A stretch of 50,563 nt of DNA from Dehalococcoidales bacterium (GTDB lineage: Bacteria > Chloroflexota > Dehalococcoidia > Dehalococcoidales > Fen-1064), in NCBI GenBank assembly GCA_020342155.1, contig CP070842.1, positions 2,024,823-2,075,385 on the forward strand. Direction: 5' to 3'. The position numbers and the translations under genes were made by a program. The notes under the pieces were generated by a model, which was not told the origin of the DNA, searched no databases, and saw only the letters and a program-made list of their open reading frames with translations. Numbering within the stretch: position 1 is the first letter of the stretch; every line of letters starts with the position of its first letter. This document shows positions 33,484 to 42,386 of this stretch, piece after piece.

Positions 33484-36103
33484 GTGGTTGAGTGGTCTAC
33501 TCGACTCCAACGAGAAAGAGTTGAAACGGTTTCAGCCAACGGTGCAGAGGATAAACGAGCTTGAGCCGGAGTTCGAACGGCTCAGTAATGATGAGCTCCG
33601 TGCCAAGACGGCGGAGTTCAAACGGAGTTACCAGGCTGGTGTCACGCTGGACGAGCTGTTGCCTGTAGCCTTTGCCGCTGTTCGAGAGGCCGCCAAACGT
33701 ACTCTGGGACAGCGGCATTTTGATGTCCAACTCGTAGGAGGTGTGGTACTTCATCAGGGCAAAATTGCTGAGATGAAGACCGGTGAGGGTAAGACGCTGG
33801 TGGCTACATTACCCCTCTACCTGAACTCTCTCACGGGTCAGGGCTGTCACCTGATCACGGTAAATGATTACCTCTGTAAGTGGCAGTCGCGCTGGATGGG
33901 GCCGGTGTATCATGCCCTGGGGGTTAGCGTTGCCTGCATCCAGCATGATGAGAGCTTTGTCTACGACCTAGAATACGAAGCGGAAGACAAGACGTGGAAC
34001 TACCTGCGACCCATGTCCCGTCGTGAGGCCTACGCAGCTGATATCACCTATGGCACTAACAACGAGTTCGGTTTTGATTACCTTCGTGATAATATGGTTG
34101 TCGACCTGTCCCGGTGTGCCCAGCGTCACTTACACTATGCCATTGTTGATGAAGTAGACAATATCCTGATTGATGAGGCGCGTACACCATTGATTATCAG
34201 CGGCCCGGCGGAGGAGGCTGAGCAAAAGTATCAGGTCTTCGCCCGGTTGGTGCCACGCCTGCGCCAGGACGAGGACTTCACTATAGACGAGAAACGGCGC
34301 TCGATAAGCCTCACAGATAACGGCATCACCAACGTAGAAAGGGCGCTTACCAGTGATGGGATTCTGCAGTCGCCCAATCTTTATGACCCTTCAAATGCCT
34401 CACTGACCCGATACCTCGATAATGCGCTGAAGGCCCAGTTCCTCTTCCGCAGGGATGTCGATTATGTGGTCAGGGATGGCGAAGTGGTCATCGTCGATGA
34501 GTTCACCGGCCGTCTCATGCCGGGTAGGCGGTATTCTGGAGGCCTGCACCAGTCGATTGAGGCAAAAGAGCGGGTCCAGGTGAAACGTGAGAGCATGACA
34601 TATGCCACCATCACCTTTCAGAACTACTTCCGGATGTATGAAAAACTGGCCGGAATGACCGGTACCGCTATCACCGAGGCTGAAGAGTTTCACAAGATTT
34701 ATAAGCTTGAAGTGGTGGTTATTCCTACCAACGAGCCGATGATTCGTGAGGACTGCTCTGACCAGATTTACAAAGACGAAGAGACCAAGTTCAAAGCGGT
34801 CGTCCGGGAGGTGGAGCAGCTGCACCAGGAGAAGCGGCCGATACTTATCGGTACGGTATCGATTGAGAAATCGGAAGACCTGAGTGACCGTTTTCGACGG
34901 AAAGGTATCTCTCACCAGGTGCTCAATGCCAAGCAACATGAGAAGGAGGCGGGTATCATCGCTCAGGCTGGACGCATTGGGGCGGTGACTGTTGCCACCA
35001 ATATGGCCGGACGCGGTGTTGATATCGTACTCGGTGGTAATCCCGAAGGCAGAAGTCAGGAAGAGTGGCGTCAGGAGCACGAAGAAGTACTCAAGCTTGG
35101 CGGACTTCACATTATCGGTACCGAGCGTCACGAGGCGAGGCGGATTGATAATCAGCTCAGGGGTAGGGCCGGACGGCAGGGCGACCCTGGGAGTTCACGC
35201 TTCTACGTATCTTTAGAGGATGATATCATGAAACGCTTTGGCGGCGACCGTATCAAGGGTATCATGGAGTGGGCAGGGATGGACGAGGATACACCTATTG
35301 AGAACAGGCTGGTCAACCGCTCGATTGAGGGTGCACAGGTGCGGGTGGAGGGATACAACTTCGATATCCGCAAACACCTGGTTGAGTATGATGACGTAAT
35401 CAACCAGCAGCGTGAAATTATCTACGGTGAGCGGCTCAAGATTCTGAGTGGGGCAGATCTTAAGGCCAATATCCTCTCGATGGTAGCCGACGAGGTCAGG
35501 GGTATTGTTGCCACCCATGCCGGGAGCGAACGTGACGAAGAGAGCACAGGTAACCTTCTTGCTGAAGTCTCGACTATCTTCTCGTTGTTGCCCGAGCTTA
35601 ATGCAGATGCTCTTGTCCAGATGAAGACGGGGCAGATGGAGGATACTCTTATTGAGCAGGCGGAGACCCTCTATGAGCAGAGAGAGCAGGAGCTTGGTGC
35701 TGACAATATGAGGATGCTGGAACGTCTGCTCATGCTCCGTATCATTGACAGTCTCTGGGTGGAACATCTTACCGAGATGGACCACATGCGGCGCGGCATC
35801 GGGCTGCAGTCGGTTGCCCAGCGGGACCCACTGGTGGCCTACAAACGGGAGGGGGCCGCTCAGTTCGATGCCCTCATGGACACGATACATCATGACGTTG
35901 TCCATTCTGTTTATCATGCCAACATGACCAAGCAGCCAGTTAAGAAGAGAGTACCGGCAGCCATGGCCAAGATGGTTGCCGGACGGGGTGATGATGGCCC
36001 GAAACAGCCACAGAAGGCAAAAGTGGCTGGTAAAAAAGTAGGGCGTAACGACCCCTGCCCCTGCGGTAGTGGTAAAAAATATAAGTACTGCTGCGGAAAG
36101 TAA
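33476..36103 (+). CDS. secA: Preprotein translocase ATPase SecA
   Basis: 875 aa motor for Sec-dependent export. Walker A KTGEGKT at residues 101-107; NBD1 includes TYGTNNEFGFDYLRDNM and VDEVDNILIDEARTPLIISG; the preprotein cross-linking domain and NBD2 (GTVSIEKSEDLS, TNMAGRGVDI, GRAGRQGDPG) are in order; the helical scaffold follows. The C-terminal zinc tail has Cys861, Cys863, Cys872 and Cys873, the SecB/ribosome-binding element, so the protein is complete. AAGGA precedes the ATG, which lies inside the upstream gene. Confidence 0.97.
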   Translation: MPKWLSGLLDSNEKELKRFQPTVQRINELEPEFERLSNDELRAKTAEFKRSYQAGVTLDELLPVAFAAVREAAKRTLGQRHFDVQLVGGVVLHQGKIAEMKTGEGKTLVATLPLYLNSLTGQGCHLITVNDYLCKWQSRWMGPVYHALGVSVACIQHDESFVYDLEYEAEDKTWNYLRPMSRREAYAADITYGTNNEFGFDYLRDNMVVDLSRCAQRHLHYAIVDEVDNILIDEARTPLIISGPAEEAEQKYQVFARLVPRLRQDEDFTIDEKRRSISLTDNGITNVERALTSDGILQSPNLYDPSNASLTRYLDNALKAQFLFRRDVDYVVRDGEVVIVDEFTGRLMPGRRYSGGLHQSIEAKERVQVKRESMTYATITFQNYFRMYEKLAGMTGTAITEAEEFHKIYKLEVVVIPTNEPMIREDCSDQIYKDEETKFKAVVREVEQLHQEKRPILIGTVSIEKSEDLSDRFRRKGISHQVLNAKQHEKEAGIIAQAGRIGAVTVATNMAGRGVDIVLGGNPEGRSQEEWRQEHEEVLKLGGLHIIGTERHEARRIDNQLRGRAGRQGDPGSSRFYVSLEDDIMKRFGGDRIKGIMEWAGMDEDTPIENRLVNRSIEGAQVRVEGYNFDIRKHLVEYDDVINQQREIIYGERLKILSGADLKANILSMVADEVRGIVATHAGSERDEESTGNLLAEVSTIFSLLPELNADALVQMKTGQMEDTLIEQAETLYEQREQELGADNMRMLERLLMLRIIDSLWVEHLTEMDHMRRGIGLQSVAQRDPLVAYKREGAAQFDALMDTIHHDVVHSVYHANMTKQPVKKRVPAAMAKMVAGRGDDGPKQPQKAKVAGKKVGRNDPCPCGSGKKYKYCCGK

Positions 36104-36118
36104 AATCTGGCTCGTATC

Positions 36119-36406
36119 ATGAACAATTCTGAAATTATTGTTGTCTTCCGGGATATTGCCGACCTTCTGGAGAAGAAGAAAGAAAACTGGTTCAAGATAC
36201 AGGCCTACCGCAAGGCGGCTGATTCTATCGAGTGGCTGACGGTGCCGTTAGGGCAGCTGGTGGACGAGGGGAGATTGAAGGAGGTTCCTGGGGTGGGGGA
36301 GGCCATCACCAAGAAAATCACCGAGCTGGTGACAACTGGCAGGCTCGAATTCTATGAGAAGCTGAAGACCGAGATGGGGGAGGGTAAGATTGAGCAGCCC
36401 GGATAG
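36119..36406 (+). CDS. Stand-alone helix-hairpin-helix domain, PolX/Pol-beta N-terminal type
   Basis: 95 aa. The sequence matches the first domain of family X polymerases: FRDIADLLEKKKENWFKIQAYRKAADSIEWL, then the helix-hairpin-helix EVPGVGEAITKKITEL. In PolX this 8 kDa domain binds the 5' phosphate of gapped DNA; here it is not fused to a polymerase or PHP nuclease. It may be a free-standing DNA-binding protein or a relic of a longer gene. No coding remnant of a polymerase follows; the next gene starts at 36390 and overlaps by 17 bp. Confidence 0.8.
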   Translation: MNNSEIIVVFRDIADLLEKKKENWFKIQAYRKAADSIEWLTVPLGQLVDEGRLKEVPGVGEAITKKITELVTTGRLEFYEKLKTEMGEGKIEQPG

Positions 36407-37088
36407 TCAGGCGGTTATGCAGTTGTTTGACACCAAGGCTGCCATAAAGCATCTGGAGAAGTCAATTGCTGACGGCAAGGAATGGTACCTGGCACTCCTT
36501 GAAGCAATCGCCCTCTGGGACTGCCCGAAGGAAACCCACAACGGACGTACCTATCGCTACCTAATTGCCGATGAGGCCCTCGACTGGATGCTACTGGCGG
36601 AGCGACTGTGTGAGGCGGTTGATAGCAGGCTACCGGAAGATGAAAAGCTTAACTTCCTCTTTCACGGTAGGTTACCAGTTGACATAACTACAAAACAGTT
36701 CAAGCAGCTTGTCGGAAGCGTCAGATATCATCAGTACCTCAACTACTTTTATGGCATTACGGTTGAAGAGGCACTATTTTGGGCGGTACAGGATGAGGTC
36801 CGTAAGGAGAGAAGGGTTTCCGGTTTTGCCAGGGAGCAGGACCCTTCCAATGAGGTCTATCGTCGGGTCTACCGGCAGGGTCGGGAAGTGCTGCTGAAAA
36901 GTTTCCGCAAAGAGAACGGCTACCACCACCTGAAGTCGACTACCCTCCTCGAGATGAAGGAGTTCACTTACTGGCTGTTCAAGTATCGACTAAAACACAG
37001 TGATAAAGCCCGAATAGCCAGCGATACAAAAAAAGGCCTAGACTGGCTGAATGCCAACAACCTCTCCGGGCAACCGCTCAAATCCTAG
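36390..37088 (+). CDS. Conserved-looking protein of unknown function
   Basis: 232 aa from a TTG at 36390 preceded by GGGGGAGGG at correct spacing; the overlap with the helix-hairpin-helix gene supports coupling. The sequence is rich in Tyr, Leu, Arg and Glu, predicted mainly helical, with blocks such as GKEWYLALLEAIALWDCPKE and HLKSTTLLEMKEFTYWLF. No signal peptide or TM segment. I do not recognise the family. Its 3' end faces valS after 17 bp. Confidence 0.7.
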   Translation: MSSPDSQAVMQLFDTKAAIKHLEKSIADGKEWYLALLEAIALWDCPKETHNGRTYRYLIADEALDWMLLAERLCEAVDSRLPEDEKLNFLFHGRLPVDITTKQFKQLVGSVRYHQYLNYFYGITVEEALFWAVQDEVRKERRVSGFAREQDPSNEVYRRVYRQGREVLLKSFRKENGYHHLKSTTLLEMKEFTYWLFKYRLKHSDKARIASDTKKGLDWLNANNLSGQPLKS

Positions 37089-37105
37089 CGAAGACAAACA
37101 ATAGT

Positions 37106-39775
37106 TTAACCCAGCCTATCCAGCTCCTGCCTCAGTCTCTCCGCCCGGTCTTTCTTTTCCACCAGCCGTCCGCGCTCTTTTTCGATAACGGCCTCCGGGG
37201 CCTTGCTCAGGAACGCCTTGTCGTTGAGCCTGACCTCGAGACGGCCAGTTTCCATATCAACCTGCTCTATTTCCTTGCTGAGGCGCTCTCGCTCTGCTGC
37301 CAGGTCGACCATGCTTTCCATGGGGATGACTACTTCGGTCTCTTTCAGCACCAGCACCAGTGAATTGTCACCTGTCTCACCGGCTGCCCGGCTTTCATGG
37401 AAACTGACCGGTCTCACCTGTGCCAGGGTCTCGACTGATGCCGCGTGCGTGGATAACGCCGATGCTAGCTCACCGCCATATACATGGGCTTCGATCCACC
37501 TCGCCGGTTCTACCTTATGCTCTGCCCGGATATTACGGATAGAGCGCACAAGCTCGATGACCGCTTCCATAACACGCTCAGCCTCCGGATCGGCAGCGCT
37601 TTCGTCGGTGGTGGGGTAGGGGGCGATCATTATAGACTCCGCTTCCTGCCAGTCAGCTGGCAGGCGCTGTTTTAGGTGTTGCCAGAGTTCCTCAGTGATG
37701 AAAGGCATATACGGATGGAGCAGTCGTAATGATGTCTCGAGGGCGTGTATTAGTACCGGTAGCGGTGATACTGATTCATTGGTGCCGAGACGGTTCTTGG
37801 ATAGCTCAATATACCAGTCACAGAACTCACCCCAGAGGAAGTCGTGTATCTGCCTCAGGGCCTCTCCGAACTGGAACTCTTCAAGCAATTCGGTGACACT
37901 GGCTATGGTGCGGTTAAGCCGGCTCAGTATCCAGCGGTCTTCCATCGGTAGCTGGTCTCGTTTGATTTCGAGGTCGGTCTGACCGTCAATGCCTCTCACT
38001 ACGAACCGGGTAGCATTCCATAGCTTGTTGGCGAAGTTGCGCCCGGCTTCTATCTTGACGAGCGATAGCTTGCTATCGTTCCCCGGCGTTATCCCAGTGG
38101 TCTCTGCGAAACGCAGACTATCGGTGCCATATTCGTCCATAACGTCAACCGGATTAACCACGTTGCCTTTAGTCCTGCTCATCTTCACGCCCTTTTCATC
38201 CCGTACCAGGCCGTGCAGGTAAACGGTGTGGAAAGGGATGTCGCCCATGTGCTCAAGGCCCATCACTATCATTCTGGCTACCCAGAAGAAAATGATGTCA
38301 TACGCGGTCTCCATCACGGAGGTCGGATAGAAATAAAGCAGGTCCTCGGTATCGTCGGGCCAGCCAAGGGTAACGTGAGGCCACAATGCCGAGCTGAACC
38401 AGGTATCAAGAATATCCAGGTCCTGTTCGATATTGACTGAACCGCACTTGCTGCAGGTTTTGGGTTCTTCGATGGCCACTGTTATCTCATCGCAGTCCTG
38501 GCAGTACCAGACCGGGATGCGGTGTCCCCACCAGAGCTGGCGGCTGATACACCAGTCGCGGATGTTCTCCATCCAGTTAAGGTAGACCTTGGTAAAGCGG
38601 TTCGGGAGAATGGCAATTCGACCGTCTGATACGGCCTCTATCGCCGGTTTTGCCAGAGGCTTCATACTGACGAACCACTGCTTGCTGCCGAGCGGCTCGA
38701 TAACAGTTTCGCATCGATGGCAGTGCCCCACGGCGTGGCTGTAAGGCTCTATCTTTACCAGCAGCCCTTCCTTCTCCAGGTCGGCCACAATTTCCTCACG
38801 ACAGGCAAAGCGGTCGAGCCCCTGGTAGGGTCCGGCATTCTCATTCATGGTGGCGTCGTCGTTGAGAATATTTACCAGTGGCAGTCCCTGGCGCTGAGCG
38901 ACCTCGAAGTCCACCGGGTCGTGGTTCGGCGTAATCTTGACGGCACCGGTACCGAATTCGGGATCAACCGCATCGTCAGCTACGATAGGTATCTCGCGAT
39001 TGACGGCTGGTAAGATAGCTTTTTTGCCGATTATGTGCTTGAACCGTTCGTCGTTCGGATTGACGGCGACGGCAGTGTCACCGAGTATCGTCTCCGGTCG
39101 TGTGGTGGCCACGGTGATGAAATCGTCAGCGTCAACCAGGTGATAACGGACATACCATAGGTTCCCTGTCAGGTCGACATGGTCGGTCTCAAGGTCTGAG
39201 ATAGCAGTCGCGCAGCGTGGGCACCAGTTGACGATTCTCTCTCCTCGGTAGATGAGGCCCTTTTCGTAGAGGCGGACGAAAGCGGTGAGTACTGCTCTAC
39301 TCGAGTCCTCATCCATGGTGTAGCGCGCACGACTCCAATCACACGAAGCCCCGAGTCTACAGTGTTGCTCCGTGATAGTCTGCCTGCATTCTGCTGCCCA
39401 CTGTCTCATCCTCTCCAGGAATTTTTCCCGACCTAATTGAAATCGGTCCGTCCCCTCTTGAGCCAGCATTTGTTCCATCACGACATGGGCAGCGATGCTG
39501 GCATGGTCAACCCCCGGCAGCCAGAGTGTCGGCTCGCCCTTCATCCGGTGCCAGCGAGTCATAATGTCTTGTAGTATCGCACCTAAGGCATGGCCAACGT
39601 GGGCTTCACCGGTGAGATTGTCCGGTGGCATGATGATAACGAAAGGTTTCCTACCTTTTTCTATCTCAGGTTGGAAGTAACCTTTGTCCAGCCAGAACTG
39701 GTACCACTTGGACTCGACCTTATCGGCTTGATAAGCCTTGGGCATCTCTGATTCAACTTGCGGGGTCTGTATCAT
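37106..39775 (-). CDS. valS: Valine--tRNA ligase
   Basis: 889 aa class Ia synthetase. HIGH-type motif HVGHALG at residues 59-65, tRNA-synthetase connective (editing) domain with TTRPETILGDTAVAV, and the KMSKS-type loop VKMSRTKGNVVNP. A zinc ribbon (CQDCDEI...CSKCGS) sits in the middle. The C-terminal coiled-coil arm (ERERLSKEIEQVDME) is present, so the enzyme is complete. GGAG lies nine bases before the ATG. Downstream of the cupin-like gene on the same strand with a gap of 90 bp. Confidence 0.97.
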   Translation of the reverse strand: MIQTPQVESEMPKAYQADKVESKWYQFWLDKGYFQPEIEKGRKPFVIIMPPDNLTGEAHVGHALGAILQDIMTRWHRMKGEPTLWLPGVDHASIAAHVVMEQMLAQEGTDRFQLGREKFLERMRQWAAECRQTITEQHCRLGASCDWSRARYTMDEDSSRAVLTAFVRLYEKGLIYRGERIVNWCPRCATAISDLETDHVDLTGNLWYVRYHLVDADDFITVATTRPETILGDTAVAVNPNDERFKHIIGKKAILPAVNREIPIVADDAVDPEFGTGAVKITPNHDPVDFEVAQRQGLPLVNILNDDATMNENAGPYQGLDRFACREEIVADLEKEGLLVKIEPYSHAVGHCHRCETVIEPLGSKQWFVSMKPLAKPAIEAVSDGRIAILPNRFTKVYLNWMENIRDWCISRQLWWGHRIPVWYCQDCDEITVAIEEPKTCSKCGSVNIEQDLDILDTWFSSALWPHVTLGWPDDTEDLLYFYPTSVMETAYDIIFFWVARMIVMGLEHMGDIPFHTVYLHGLVRDEKGVKMSRTKGNVVNPVDVMDEYGTDSLRFAETTGITPGNDSKLSLVKIEAGRNFANKLWNATRFVVRGIDGQTDLEIKRDQLPMEDRWILSRLNRTIASVTELLEEFQFGEALRQIHDFLWGEFCDWYIELSKNRLGTNESVSPLPVLIHALETSLRLLHPYMPFITEELWQHLKQRLPADWQEAESIMIAPYPTTDESAADPEAERVMEAVIELVRSIRNIRAEHKVEPARWIEAHVYGGELASALSTHAASVETLAQVRPVSFHESRAAGETGDNSLVLVLKETEVVIPMESMVDLAAERERLSKEIEQVDMETGRLEVRLNDKAFLSKAPEAVIEKERGRLVEKKDRAERLRQELDRLG

Positions 39776-39865
39776 GCTTGTTTCTCCGAGATTTTCTTGT
39801 ATTGTATCACCCTCACCCCCTGCGCCCCCCTCTCCCTCAAGTGAGAGGAATGGGTTTTACAGCTT

Positions 39866-40390
39866 TTACGCCTCAACATATCTACGCTGGCGAGTCAACT
39901 TAACATCAGTTGCGTCTGGTCGCTCTTCGATGAGTTCATTTTCTGGGACAGTGTGGAATGACATGACTGCCCAGTTCTCTTCAGTAACCACAGCCTGATG
40001 CCAGACGTTGGCAGGAATGGAAAGCCATCGCCTTTCCAATGGCGCACCGGTATCACTGATAAGACGATTGGAGTTCCACTTCTTACCATCCCATATCTGA
40101 AGATTCCCTGAACCTCGGGAAGACATCATTCGTTGGTGACTGTTAGGGTGTCTCTCGGCCCCTGTATTGGTTTGAGCACGAAGAACAAAAACCCAACCGG
40201 AACGAATCATATCCGGCAATCCCTGTCCATATATAGCTAACGGCACTGGTTCCCAGGCTAACAAAGCTTCCGGGTTCTGAGTCAGCTTCTGTTCCGCACG
40301 CCAAACTATCGAATCAATAGTTGCACGGACAGATTCCCGCGTTATAATTGTATCAAGGTTTCCGAGAATCCTCAGTTCCTCTTTGTCCAT
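39866..40390 (-). CDS. Cupin-like protein, unknown substrate
   Basis: 174 aa. The C-terminal two thirds look like a single cupin barrel: ERHPNSHQRMMSSRGSGNLQIWDG resembles motif 1 with two His, and WLSIPANVWHQAVVTEENWAVMSFHTVPE resembles motif 2 with a further His. Cupins usually bind Fe, Mn or Zn and act as dioxygenases, isomerases or sugar/small-molecule enzymes. Start at the ATG at 40390, 16 bp after coaBC. Assignment is by eye and moderate; it could also be a plain binding protein. Confidence 0.6.
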   Translation of the reverse strand: MDKEELRILGNLDTIITRESVRATIDSIVWRAEQKLTQNPEALLAWEPVPLAIYGQGLPDMIRSGWVFVLRAQTNTGAERHPNSHQRMMSSRGSGNLQIWDGKKWNSNRLISDTGAPLERRWLSIPANVWHQAVVTEENWAVMSFHTVPENELIEERPDATDVKLTRQRRYVEA

Positions 40391-40406
40391 TCCTTACCCT
40401 TAAGGC

Positions 40407-41597
40407 TTACTTTTCTTCCAGTATTGCCACCACCCTGTCCAGAATTATATCGGACACCTCCCGCTTGGTCATCAGGGGCAGGTCTTCCGTCCTGCCGTCA
40501 GGATAGAGCAGCGTTACCTTATTGGTGTCCGTACCGAAACCGCTATCAGCGGCGGTGACATCATTGGCGCAGATGAATCCCAAGCGCTTTTCATTCAATT
40601 TTTTCTTGGCGTTCTCCAGCAGGTTCTCCGTCTCAGCAGCAAAGCCAATCTTGAGAAAAGTATCAGGAAGTTTCAGCAGGAAATCTTCGGTCCCCACCAG
40701 TTCGAGAGATGCCTTACCCCCCTCTTTCTTGATTTTTTGGTTGGCCTGCTGGGCCATCCGAAAATCCGATACCGCAGCGGCCATTATCAAGACATCAGCC
40801 CTTTTCGTAGTCTCTGTGACCGCCTCTTTCATCTCGGCTACCGATTCGACGTTGATGACCTCGATACCTGCTGGAGATGGCGTAGAGGTGGCGGCCTCAA
40901 TAAGCACTACGGTAGCCCCTCTATCCCGGGCGGCTTCGGCCAGGGCAAATCCCATCTTCCCCGAGGAGCGGTTCCCGATATAGCGTACCGGGTCGATTGC
41001 CTCCCGGGTGCCGCCGGCGGTAACGACGATACGCCTCTGAGCAAGGTCTCCACTCCTGCCCAGTACCTGCTTGATGGTACCGATGATATCATCTGTGGCG
41101 GCAAGACGTCCCATACCCATCTTGCCTTCGGCCAATCTACCATACTCCGGGTCGATGATGGTGAATCCCCTTGCCTTGAGCTTGGCAATGTTATCCTGCG
41201 TGATAGAGTTCTGCCACATATTGACGTTCATTGCAGGTGCCACGATAACCGGGGCCTCAGAGGCAAGGACAGTGCAGGTGAGCATGTCATCAGCGATGCC
41301 TGCTGCTATTTTAGCGATGGTGTTGGCGGTTGCTGGGGCAATGACGACTATGTCGGCTGCTTCTGCCAGGGCAATGTGCTCGACACTAAACTCGGAGGCG
41401 AGTTCGAACATGCTGGTAACTATTGGTCGGTGAGTCAGGGCCCGGAAAGTGAGGGGAGAAACGAACTCGGTGGCCGATTCCGTCATGACCACATTGACCA
41501 CTGCACCGGCCTGGGTCAGTTTGCTTGCTAAATCGGCCGCCTTATAAGCGGCGATGCCTCCGGTAACACCCAAGACTATATTCTTATCAGTCAGCAT
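40407..41597 (-). CDS. coaBC: Bifunctional phosphopantothenoylcysteine decarboxylase / phosphopantothenate--cysteine ligase
   Basis: 396 aa. N-terminal CoaC flavoprotein half: GVTGGIAAYKAADLASKL, ALAEAADIVVIAPATANT and NVNMWQNSITQDN (the active His is replaced in the usual region; EHIALAEAAD carries the His). C-terminal CoaB half: VTAGGTREAIDPVRYIGNRSSGKMG and CANDVTAADSGFGTDTNKV. Makes 4'-phosphopantetheine from 4'-phosphopantothenate, the two middle steps of CoA synthesis. Overlaps coaX by 7 bp and belongs to the nnr-coaX-coaBC-valS run. Supply of CoA fits the many CoA-thioester genes in this window. Confidence 0.95.
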   Translation of the reverse strand: MLTDKNIVLGVTGGIAAYKAADLASKLTQAGAVVNVVMTESATEFVSPLTFRALTHRPIVTSMFELASEFSVEHIALAEAADIVVIAPATANTIAKIAAGIADDMLTCTVLASEAPVIVAPAMNVNMWQNSITQDNIAKLKARGFTIIDPEYGRLAEGKMGMGRLAATDDIIGTIKQVLGRSGDLAQRRIVVTAGGTREAIDPVRYIGNRSSGKMGFALAEAARDRGATVVLIEAATSTPSPAGIEVINVESVAEMKEAVTETTKRADVLIMAAAVSDFRMAQQANQKIKKEGGKASLELVGTEDFLLKLPDTFLKIGFAAETENLLENAKKKLNEKRLGFICANDVTAADSGFGTDTNKVTLLYPDGRTEDLPLMTKREVSDIILDRVVAILEEK

Positions 41598-42385
41598 TTT
41601 GCACCTCCCTGCCGGGATTGAGTCTGGTTTATCTGATAGATTGCTCTAAGCCCGATTAGTGTGATATCGGGATTAATTGTATCAATAACAGTTGTCTCTG
41701 GGGTGATTACATAAGCGTACCCGCCGGTGGCGACCACAGTCGCCTTTTCTCCCAGTTCCCTCTGGATACGCTCTAATATGCCCTCGACGAGCCCGACGTA
41801 GCCGAAGACAATACCTGACTGCATACCCGCGATTGTGTTCGCCCCAATTGTCTGTTTGGGGGCGACCAGTTCGACGCGTGGCAAAGCAGCAGTACGTGCG
41901 AACAAGGCCTCGGCGGCATGACCGAGCCCGGGGGCGATAACACCCCCTATAAATTCACCTTCTCTAGAAACGATGTCGAAAGTGGTCGCGGTTCCGAGGT
42001 CAACTATGATTACCGGTCCTTTGTAAAGAAGATGGGCAGCGGCGGTGTTGGCGATGCGGTCGGGTCCGACCTCTCGGGGGTTGTCAAAGCGGATACTTAC
42101 GCCGGTTTTAACACCCGGACCGACCACCAGAGGTAAAATGCCGAAGTAGCGTTGCAGCATCTCCTGAAAGGTGACTACTAATGGTGGAACGGTGCTGCAC
42201 AAGGCTATTCCGGTGATATCAGAAGTCTCCAGGTTCTTGTACTGGAATGCGTTGAGGAGGAACATGGCGTACTCGTCGGCCATCTTGTTAATAACGGTTG
42301 CTGTCCGCCAGGTATTCCGGAGTTCCTCGCCTTCAAATACCCCGAAGATAACATTGGTATTACCGATATCAATTGTTAGCAGCAT
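41591..42385 (-). CDS. coaX: Type III pantothenate kinase
   Basis: 264 aa, the first step of CoA synthesis. MLLTIDIGNTNVIFGVFEG at the start carries the ASKHA phosphate-1 motif; GPDRIANTAAAHLL, IVDLGTATTFDIV and GGVIAPGLGHAAEALF are family blocks with the catalytic Asp and the adenosine loop. The ATG at 42385 follows GGGGA, and the protein is otherwise intact. Type III kinases are not inhibited by CoA and need K+ or NH4+. It starts 2 bp after the nnr stop. Confidence 0.95.
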   Translation of the reverse strand: MLLTIDIGNTNVIFGVFEGEELRNTWRTATVINKMADEYAMFLLNAFQYKNLETSDITGIALCSTVPPLVVTFQEMLQRYFGILPLVVGPGVKTGVSIRFDNPREVGPDRIANTAAAHLLYKGPVIIVDLGTATTFDIVSREGEFIGGVIAPGLGHAAEALFARTAALPRVELVAPKQTIGANTIAGMQSGIVFGYVGLVEGILERIQRELGEKATVVATGGYAYVITPETTVIDTINPDITLIGLRAIYQINQTQSRQGGAKC

Positions 42386-42386
42386 T

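Noticed and set aside
34400..35131. Long minus-strand open frame in secA
   Set aside because: SecA is intact in the other strand; this frame is a by-product of its codon use.
40737..41531. Long plus-strand open frame opposite coaBC
   Set aside because: Overlaps the clear CoaBC domains and has no family-like sequence.
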